Both the position numbers and the translations under genes were made by a program. From positions 186,001-250,000 of the forward strand of contig NZ_JANJYH010000001.1 of assembly GCF_024609245.1 (NCBI RefSeq): a stretch of 64,000 bases of DNA. The letters run 5' to 3'. The first letter of the stretch is position 1; the number at the start of each line of letters is the position of its first letter. This DNA comes from Haloarchaeobius sp. FL176 (lineage in GTDB: Archaea; Halobacteriota; Halobacteria; Halobacteriales; Natrialbaceae). The notes beneath the pieces were generated by a model. That model saw only the letters and a program-made list of their open reading frames with translations, made no database searches and had not been told where the DNA came from. This document shows positions 58,457 through 64,000 of this stretch, one piece after another.

Positions 58457-59497
58457 TCACACCTCGAAGTTGACCGCGTCCGCGTCCGTCTCGACCTCCT
58501 CGTCGGCCGTCTGCTGTGCACTTTCGGCGGCCTCTTGCACGTCGCCGACGGTGTCATCCACCATCGACGCGAGGTCCGTCGCCGAGGTCTGGTCGATCTT
58601 CTCGTCGATGTCGCCGACGCCGCCGAGCTTCGTCGCCAGCGTCCCCATGTTCTCGACGATGTTCGTCGCATCGTTGGGGAACTCCCGCTTCTGGACGGCG
58701 ACGACCCGAATCTCCTGTTCTTTCGTCACCAGCGCCTCCTTCGCGGAGTTCAGCATCGATATCTGGTGGGCGAGCTCGGAGGTCCCTTCCTCGACCGTCT
58801 CGAGCAGGTTCTCCTTGTCGACCTCCTTCATCTGCTTGTGGTAGATGAACTGGCGTTTGAGCTGCTGGTACCGGGTCCGCTCGCTCTCGTCCAGCTGCGA
58901 CGGGTCGTCCGGCACGCCCGGGCCGTCGCCCAGCGCCTTCAGCTCCTGTGCGGTCTCCTGGATGCGCTCGTCGATGCGGTTCGACCCGGTGTCGATCTCA
59001 TCCATCTTGTCCTCAAGCTTGTCCCGGGCCCGCTTGACGCGGTCTTTCGTCTCGTCGATCTTGTCGACGCAAGCCTCGATGCCGGCGGCCCAGTTCAGTG
59101 CGGCCCGCCCGGATAGTTCGTCGTCGCGCGGGTCCTGGAGCAGCACGACGTCGTTGCCGTCGAACCGGAGGATCTCCTGGTCCTCGAAGTACTCGAGCAG
59201 CGCGTCGGCCTGTCGTTCGCTGGAGACAACCTTGCCGTGGTCGTCCTCGGCCGCCGCGAGCGTCTCGATAGCGGTCTGGCGGTCGATCCGCCCGTTGCCC
59301 TCCTCCAGGTTCATCTCGCCGAGGAGGTCGCCCTTGATGATTGCCCGTACGGCGCGCTCCCACTCGCCCTCGACGTCGTCGCCGTTGGTCCAGTCCGCCT
59401 CCAGGCGCACCATCTCGTCGGTCTCGTTCACCGGGTTTGCGATGACGTAGTCGATGCCATCGACGGTCGTGGTCTCGAACGTGTATTTGCGTGGCAT
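58457..59497 (-). CDS. Winged-helix plus coiled-coil protein, candidate ESCRT-III/Snf7-like partner of the AAA ATPase
   Basis: 346 residues. After a short beta start (YTFETTTVDGIDYVIA) residues 25-120 hold a winged-helix-like domain (RQTAIETLAAAEDDHGKVVS, DALLEYFEDQEILRFDGNDV). Residues 130-200 are a long charged helix (CVDKIDETKDRVKRARDKLE) that continues as coiled coil, then KRQFIYHKQMKEVDKENLLE and helices to about 320 with an acidic tail. The plan (long helical hairpin, shorter helices, acidic end; AAA gene two genes downstream) is that of polymerising ESCRT-III/CdvB proteins, but I see no sequence signature proving it, and the wH here is N-terminal. Alternative: SMC-hinge-less coiled coil or adaptor. 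Cytosolic. Confidence 0.6.
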   Translation of the reverse strand: MPRKYTFETTTVDGIDYVIANPVNETDEMVRLEADWTNGDDVEGEWERAVRAIIKGDLLGEMNLEEGNGRIDRQTAIETLAAAEDDHGKVVSSERQADALLEYFEDQEILRFDGNDVVLLQDPRDDELSGRAALNWAAGIEACVDKIDETKDRVKRARDKLEDKMDEIDTGSNRIDERIQETAQELKALGDGPGVPDDPSQLDESERTRYQQLKRQFIYHKQMKEVDKENLLETVEEGTSELAHQISMLNSAKEALVTKEQEIRVVAVQKREFPNDATNIVENMGTLATKLGGVGDIDEKIDQTSATDLASMVDDTVGDVQEAAESAQQTADEEVETDADAVNFEV

Positions 59498-59518
59498 TGT
59501 CTGAAATCTGACTGCTGG

Positions 59519-60637
59519 TTACGTGTCGACGCCTCCGAACTCCTGCTCCGCGACGACATCGGCGTAGCGTTCCTCGACGGCCTCGCGGACGTACCGGTTG
59601 ACCGCCGGGTCGTTGCTCACCTGCATCTCCTCGACGTGTTCCGTCGCCGCCTCCTCGAACTCCGTCGGCGACGCCGGCAGCACGTCGCGCTCCGTTTTCA
59701 CGTCCGTCAGCACACGCCGTGCCTCTCCATCGACGTACGCGTCGAAATCGTCACGCATGACGACCATCTCGCGCCCGACTTCGAGGTCGAGCCGGTCGGC
59801 GAGTGCGTCTCGTGTCGCATCGACGATCTCGTCCTGCATCCCGTGGGCCTGCGACAGCACCTCGAACCGGGCCTCTATCTCGGAGCGGACGACGCCCGGG
59901 AACTCCGCGGTAGGAACCAGGTACTGCGAGTCCTGGAAGTGTGTTTCGACCTCGTCCTCGACCTCGCTCGCGACGTACCGTGCGAACTCGTCGAGCGCGC
60001 TCTTGACGAGGTACTCGCCGTCGAGGTCCACGATGAACCCCTCCTGTTCGAGATAGCGGATGACGTCGGTCGTCGCCGCCACGTCGATGACCTTCTCCAG
60101 GTCGCTGTGGCTTATCTTCCCCCGAGCGGCCTTGCGTTCGAGCTGGGAGTCCAGCCCGACGTTGCCGGCCTGCTCTTTGAGCCGTGGCCCGATGGTGTAG
60201 TAGTCGCGCTCCCCCGCCGTGATACGCGCCACGAGGTCCCGGGATTCCAGCTCGCTGGCGAAGTAGTCCACGTCGTCGATCGCCAGGTCGAACCGCGACC
60301 GGAGGGTCTCCGACGTGATAACGATTCGTTGGCTGAACACGCTCGTCAGTTCGTTGGTCACGGCGTCGGAGCTCCCCACGCTGAACGTGTCGACGTAGTA
60401 GACGCCGTCGCGGATCTGCTCCAGGTCGGAGAATTCGTCCTCCGTCAGATCACGGAGTGCCTTCTTGAGGTCCGACGTGGACAGGTTGCTCGCGTTGAGC
60501 GTGCCGGTGTCCGCGCTCTCGTACCGCTTCTGTATCTTCCCCCGCTTGTCCGTCACGTAGAGAAACCCGTAGTTGGACATCGCAACGGACCGACATATGT
60601 CTTCGAGGGCGTCGGTGTCGACCGGCAGCAGTGACAT
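59519..60637 (-). CDS. Tandem winged-helix protein heading the AAA operon
   Basis: 372 residues from ATG 60637. N-terminal small beta/helix domain (MSNYGFLYVTDKRGKIQKRY), then a helix pair and several wH-like units: TSVFSQRIVITSETLRSRFD followed by FASELESRDLVARITAGERD; and GKISHSDLEKVIDVAATTDV with IRYLEQEGFIVDLDGEYLVK. The second half is helical, acidic (EFARYVASEVEDEVETHFQD). The chain of wH domains reminds me of PCI, ESCRT-II or UFL1 N-terminal proteins, but this is a loose resemblance, not a homology claim. A gene regulator is possible, yet no DNA-binding basic patch stands out. First gene of the five-gene operon. Confidence 0.6.
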   Translation of the reverse strand: MSLLPVDTDALEDICRSVAMSNYGFLYVTDKRGKIQKRYESADTGTLNASNLSTSDLKKALRDLTEDEFSDLEQIRDGVYYVDTFSVGSSDAVTNELTSVFSQRIVITSETLRSRFDLAIDDVDYFASELESRDLVARITAGERDYYTIGPRLKEQAGNVGLDSQLERKAARGKISHSDLEKVIDVAATTDVIRYLEQEGFIVDLDGEYLVKSALDEFARYVASEVEDEVETHFQDSQYLVPTAEFPGVVRSEIEARFEVLSQAHGMQDEIVDATRDALADRLDLEVGREMVVMRDDFDAYVDGEARRVLTDVKTERDVLPASPTEFEEAATEHVEEMQVSNDPAVNRYVREAVEERYADVVAEQEFGGVDT

Positions 60638-60661
60638 ACACACGTCTATATCTATCCGAGA

Positions 60662-60669
60662 CAAAATAC
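60662..60669 (-). promoter_or_regulatory. TATA box of the AAA operon
   Basis: On the minus strand GTATTTTG, 25-32 nt before ATG 60637, in the 72-bp gap after the cobO-like stop. It fits a leaderless start and separates the operon from cobO. Confidence 0.5.
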
Positions 60670-60709
60670 TTCGGGCCGTGTGCCCCCGCACGCGCACGAG
60701 CCGAGGCGC

Positions 60710-61381
60710 TCAGAACTCGGTGCCCTTCCGTGCGCGCTGGCCGGCCTCGATGGGGTGGCGCTCCTTCCGGACGTTCGTGACGAGGTCGGCCACGCCGTCC
60801 AGCCAGTCCGGCCGCTCGTGCCCGCCGGTCAACACCAGCTCGAGGTCGTCGGGCCTGTCCTCCACGAGCGCCACCACCTCGTCCACGTCGAGCAGCCCGC
60901 GATTCGCCGCGTAACACACCTCGTCGAGGACGAGCATGTGGACGCCGTCGGTCGGGTCGCCGTCGAGAGCGAGCGGGGCCGTCAGGTCGGCCGCCTCGCA
61001 GCCCGCCAGTATCTCCCGGGTCCGGGCCAGCCCGCCGGCTGCCTGGGCCGCGTGCTCGTCGTCCTCAGAGCCGTCCATGAAGCCGTGCCAGCCGTAGTGG
61101 CCGGTGTTCTCGTAGGAGATACCCGGCATCGCGTCGATGGCGTTGTACTCGCCGCGGATATCCTCGACGCTGTCCGCGCCGCCCTTCATGAACTGGAGCA
61201 CGTGGACGCGGTAGCCGTGGCCCGCGGCCCGGAACGCCATCCCGAGCGCCGCCGTCGTCTTCCCCTTCCCGTCGCCCCAGAACCCCTGGACGAGGCCGAA
61301 CTCTTCGGGAGCGGACGGCTCGATAGCTGTCGATACCGGTCCCGCAACGTCCCGCTCGCCGCCGTGTTCGCTGTCGGTCAT
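60710..61381 (-). CDS. cobO: Cob(I)yrinic acid a,c-diamide adenosyltransferase (CobO/BtuR-type)
   Basis: 223 residues. P-loop WGDGKGKTTAALGMAFRAAG for ATP, then VHVLQFMKGGADSVEDIRGE (corrinoid/ATP site), LVLDEVCYAANRGLLDVDEV (Walker-B-like Asp-Glu) and LVLTGGHERPDWLDGVADLV. It moves the adenosyl group to reduced corrinoid in coenzyme B12 synthesis. No other cobalamin gene is in the window. Cytosolic. Co-directional with the tubulin/AAA minus operon but with a separate promoter between. Confidence 0.93.
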   Translation of the reverse strand: MTDSEHGGERDVAGPVSTAIEPSAPEEFGLVQGFWGDGKGKTTAALGMAFRAAGHGYRVHVLQFMKGGADSVEDIRGEYNAIDAMPGISYENTGHYGWHGFMDGSEDDEHAAQAAGGLARTREILAGCEAADLTAPLALDGDPTDGVHMLVLDEVCYAANRGLLDVDEVVALVEDRPDDLELVLTGGHERPDWLDGVADLVTNVRKERHPIEAGQRARKGTEF

Positions 61382-61414
61382 CGTGGTGGACTACGGCGCT
61401 TCCGTACTTGAACC

Positions 61415-62188
61415 TCACAGGTCGACGGCGTCGCCGACTCGAACCGTCTTCCCCCAGCTCGCCTCGGGAATCCGCGTGTTCACCATCACCCGGAAGAAGT
61501 GGTCGAACCAGTCCCGGTTCGCCCAGTCGGGCAGCGTCGCCTCGCGCCGTTCCACGAACAGCTCCCGAAAGCCGGGCGTTTCCGCGCCGGTGTCGGGGTT
61601 CCGCGTCGGGACGACACAGCGCTGGCAGGGCTGGACGCCCTCGACCCCGACGTCGCCCACGGAGAAGCTCTGCACCGAGTCCCGGTCGGCGTACAGCCGG
61701 TCCTCCCAGAACGGTTCGTCCGCCTCGACGACGACGTTCGGGCGCAGTCGGCGGAGCATCTCCTCGGTGTCGATGCCGTCGTACCAGCCTGCGATCTCCG
61801 CTGCCGTCTCGCGTGCGATGACCGTCGGGCCGTCGGCCTCGGTGTCGTCCGGCATCCCGCCCGAGGCGTCGCGGACGACGCTGACCGGGTAGTCGAGGAA
61901 CTCGCTCAGCCACGCGTTCAGCTCGCCGCGCTCGGCGTCCATGCTGAACGTCGCCCACTCGTCGTCGCCGCGCTCGCGGACGGAGAACTCGCGGCGCTCG
62001 GGGTCGTAGTCGGAGGCGAGCCGGTGGAGGGCGGGCTCGCGCTTGCCGTTGACGAACTCGCGGTCGCCGTCGACGATGGCGAACTCGCGGTCGTGCCGGA
62101 GCGCGCCGGCGTTGACGTCGACGGCGTCGAGTTCCAGCGGGTCGAGTGACTTGACGGGGTAGACGCGGAGACTCGTGACGGTCGGCAT
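61415..62188 (-). CDS. MOSC domain protein (molybdopterin/Fe-S related)
   Basis: 257 residues. MOSC N-terminal beta barrel start SLRVYPVKSLDPLELDAVDV and LRHDREFAIVDGDREFVNG, then the MOSC core: LRPNVVVEADEPFWEDRLYA, and the Cys-bearing PCQRCVVPTRNPDTGAETPG, the sulfur-carrying cysteine region, ending NTRIPEASWGKTVRVGDAV. This is the YcbX/MOCOS-C-terminal-like family with an N-terminal MOSC_N; members transfer sulfur or handle N-hydroxylated substrates with molybdenum cofactor. Start ATG 62188. 33 bp upstream of cobO on the same strand. Confidence 0.88.
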   Translation of the reverse strand: MPTVTSLRVYPVKSLDPLELDAVDVNAGALRHDREFAIVDGDREFVNGKREPALHRLASDYDPERREFSVRERGDDEWATFSMDAERGELNAWLSEFLDYPVSVVRDASGGMPDDTEADGPTVIARETAAEIAGWYDGIDTEEMLRRLRPNVVVEADEPFWEDRLYADRDSVQSFSVGDVGVEGVQPCQRCVVPTRNPDTGAETPGFRELFVERREATLPDWANRDWFDHFFRVMVNTRIPEASWGKTVRVGDAVDL

Positions 62189-62291
62189 GCGGGTTGGTTG
62201 GGAGCAAGGGGCATCAACGGTTCCGGTTCGTACCAGTGATGCCCGAGGATGAGGGCACCGTTTACGGTCCTCGTGAACGATGGGCTACACG

Positions 62292-63320
62292 ATGCCCTCC
62301 CGCCAACTCTCGACGACTCGCCGTGGCGCACTGGCCGCCGTGACCGGCGTTCTCGGTTCGCTCGCGGGGTGCTCCAGCAGCCGCAGCGACGACGGCGACC
62401 GGCCGGACACTACCCGGCAGACGACACGTTCGACTGACACCACGGCACGGCGCGCCGAGGACGACCTCCTCGTGGTGCACGCAGACGGCTCGCTCTACCG
62501 GGTCGTCCGCGACCTCGCGGGCGTCTGGAACCGGAATCCCGTACCGGGAACGCCGGGCTACTGGACGCCCGGAGACCACGACATCGACACCGACGCGCGG
62601 CTCGCGGACTACTTCGCGTCACATCGCGGGCTGGCGCCGACGGGTGACTCGGGGCGACCACCGGTCCGTGTCGCCGCTGCCCCGGTTGCGGAGGAGCCCG
62701 CCTCGCGGGACCTGGTTGCCGGTCGCATCGACCTCGCGGGGGTCGGCTCGGAATCACTGGACGAGCTCTTCCGCGGCGAGGCTCCCTCCCAGTACGAGCC
62801 AGGCGTCGTCGCCCGGCATGGAAGCTGCTTCGCGGTGAGCCCGGCACTGCTGGAAGACGGGCTCGGGCCACTCACACCGGACGAGGTCCGGTCGATCTAC
62901 GCTGGCGAGGTCGGAAACTGGCGTGCCGTCGGTGGGCCGGACCGCGACATCTACGTGCTCACCGGCGCCGACGTGACGCCGAGCCGGCAGATACGTCGAG
63001 GGTTCTTCGGCGGCGTCGAGCTCTCGCTGGACCGCCGGCTCAGCCGCCCCGAACACCGGCTCGACGCGGTCCGGGACCGCCGGGACGCGATAACGGACCT
63101 GCCGGCCGGTGGGACGGACCCCGAGTGGACGCTGCCTCTCGTCGTGGATGGACGGACCGTGGGGCCCAGGGATGCCCCGTATCCGACCACGTACGCCCAG
63201 CGACTGGTGGCGTGGGGACGGCTCGAACCGGCAGAGGCTGCGTTCGTCGACGCACTCCAGTCGCGTCACGCCCGGGCGTTCTTCGACAGTGAGGACTGGC
63301 TCGTCGGGGTCGCGGACTGA
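62292..63320 (+). CDS. Solitary PstS-like Tat lipoprotein (phosphate-binding-type)
   Basis: 342 residues from ATG 62292, selected because TTTACGG (62261-62267) sits 25-31 nt upstream; an ATG at 62280 adds four residues. Signal STTRRGALAAVTGVLGSLAG then Cys: Tat lipoprotein. The mature protein has the PstS-like pattern: VRDLAGVWNRN at the start, RDLVAGRIDLAGVGSESLDE (substrate-switch loop), LTPDEVRSIYAGEVGNWRAV and RDIYVLTGADVTPSRQIRR, ending PYPTTYAQRLVAWG. Binds phosphate or a similar oxyanion. No ABC permease or ATPase genes are nearby. Confidence 0.78.
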   Translation: MPSRQLSTTRRGALAAVTGVLGSLAGCSSSRSDDGDRPDTTRQTTRSTDTTARRAEDDLLVVHADGSLYRVVRDLAGVWNRNPVPGTPGYWTPGDHDIDTDARLADYFASHRGLAPTGDSGRPPVRVAAAPVAEEPASRDLVAGRIDLAGVGSESLDELFRGEAPSQYEPGVVARHGSCFAVSPALLEDGLGPLTPDEVRSIYAGEVGNWRAVGGPDRDIYVLTGADVTPSRQIRRGFFGGVELSLDRRLSRPEHRLDAVRDRRDAITDLPAGGTDPEWTLPLVVDGRTVGPRDAPYPTTYAQRLVAWGRLEPAEAAFVDALQSRHARAFFDSEDWLVGVAD

Positions 63321-63372
63321 GCCTCCGCAGTCGCCGCCGGACGTTTATACGCTCCGGGTGTGAACCCCGGGC

Positions 63373-64000
63373 ATGGCGACGGTCGCGGTCGACGGCCACG
63401 ACATCAGGTACGAGGCAGCGGGCGAGGGACCACCGCTAGTGCTACTACACGGCGGCATCATCGACGCTGGCCCGGTCTCGTGGGGCGAGGTCATCGACCC
63501 CCTCTCGGAACAGTTCACCGTCTACGCGCCGGACATGCTCGGCTACGGCGACAGCGACGTGCCCGACGTCGACTACACCATCGACCGGCACGTCCGGACG
63601 ATGGCAGGGTTCTGCGACGCGCTGGACATCGAAGAGCCGTCGGTGTGTGGGCTCTCGCTCGGTGGCGCGGTAGCGCTCGGCCTCGCACTCGACACCGACG
63701 TGGACGTCCGCAGGCTCGTCCCGACGAGCTGTTTCGGCCTCGGGACGGAGCTCCCGCGCGGGACTCTCTCGTACGCGCTCTCGCGACTTCCAGTGCTCAA
63801 CCGCATCGCGGTCGCGCTGTTCCGACGGAGCCGCGGGTTCACGAAGGCGAGCCTGGGCGGTATCGTCGACGACACCGACAGCCTGTCCGAGGAGTGCGTC
63901 GACACGGTCTGGGAGTACGCCCGGAAGCCCAGCGCCTGCGTCGCGTTCCGGAACTTCAGGAAGCACGAGATGACGCGGGACGGCTACGTGACGAACTTCG
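63373..64000 (+). CDS. Alpha/beta hydrolase (3' truncated by window end)
   Basis: 209 residues visible. Oxyanion-hole motif LLHGGIIDAGPVSWGEVID, nucleophile elbow GLSLGGAVALG with the Ser, and APDMLGYGDSDVPDVDYTID for the acid-bearing loop. The family includes esterases, haloperoxidases and C-C hydrolases; substrate unknown. Start ATG 63373 is 24-31 nt after GTTTATAC (63342-63349). The C-terminal His is beyond the edge. Cytosolic; no neighbour link. Confidence 0.85.
   Translation, partial: MATVAVDGHDIRYEAAGEGPPLVLLHGGIIDAGPVSWGEVIDPLSEQFTVYAPDMLGYGDSDVPDVDYTIDRHVRTMAGFCDALDIEEPSVCGLSLGGAVALGLALDTDVDVRRLVPTSCFGLGTELPRGTLSYALSRLPVLNRIAVALFRRSRGFTKASLGGIVDDTDSLSEECVDTVWEYARKPSACVAFRNFRKHEMTRDGYVTNF

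Noticed and set aside
1-64000. tRNA, rRNA, CRISPR arrays, insertion sequences or integrases
   Set aside because: I looked for cloverleaf-like segments, regularly spaced repeats and transposase or integrase motifs and found none; a covariance-model scan would be needed to exclude small RNAs.

Overview
This is chromosomal DNA of an extremely halophilic archaeon (class Halobacteria). The evidence is very high GC, strongly acidic proteins (Asp/Glu-rich, few Lys), a TFB transcription factor, aIF2-beta, archaeal TATA boxes 25-32 nt upstream of mostly leaderless starts, Tat lipoproteins, a PGF-CTERM surface protein and a DUF7344/DICT regulator pair. I cannot name the genus. I see no rRNA, tRNA, insertion sequence, CRISPR array or phage genes.

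Region 1 (1-33 kb) is ordinary haloarchaeal chromosome with accessory islands. It holds a geranylgeranyl-reductase-like flavoprotein, a crotonase, and a decayed D-galactonate dehydratase next to a tandem triplet of paralogous Tat lipoproteins. Then come an aldehyde dehydrogenase, DpsA, and a divergent pair (47-aa protein / S9 peptidase) whose promoters carry two DtxR/Idr-like palindromes. Next are a macrodomain protein, an aldo/keto reductase, a three-gene ABC-2 exporter in which one permease is fused to a PrsW-like protease, and a DoxX/HxlR divergent pair. An M20 peptidase with a trans-sulfuration enzyme, a five-repeat PGF-CTERM surface protein, TFB, aIF2-beta, an atypical Fe-ADH-family enzyme, a BKACE remnant, a PAS-PAS-GAF histidine kinase and a DHH phosphoesterase complete the stretch.

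Region 2 (33.4-60.6 kb) is the remarkable part. It has 15 linked genes in two converging blocks, followed by a wHTH/DICT regulator pair. The plus-strand block encodes THREE divergent tubulin/FtsZ-superfamily proteins: A has an N-terminal zinc finger, B has an acidic Trp-rich insertion, and C is compact. They are interleaved with seven membrane or secreted proteins: transmembrane/coiled-coil proteins, a 1022-aa protein with an ectodomain, three TM helices and cytosolic Ig-like and helical domains, and two signal-peptide proteins anchored at the C terminus. The minus-strand block encodes a tandem winged-helix protein, a winged-helix plus coiled-coil protein, an unknown 215-aa protein, a single-ring AAA+ ATPase with a Cdc48-like N domain, and a cytosolic beta-propeller/CARDB-like protein. 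Most neighbours overlap or lie within about 20 nt. I infer one multicomponent system: GTP-dependent filaments attached to a membrane and surface complex and remodelled by an AAA+ ATPase together with a coiled-coil/winged-helix partner. It is analogous in parts list to ESCRT/Vps4 and to FtsZ-like membrane-remodelling loci. This function is inferred; only the domain calls come from the sequence.

Region 3 (60.7-64 kb) returns to housekeeping and accessory genes: a corrinoid adenosyltransferase, a MOSC protein, a solitary PstS-like Tat lipoprotein, and an alpha/beta hydrolase cut by the window end.
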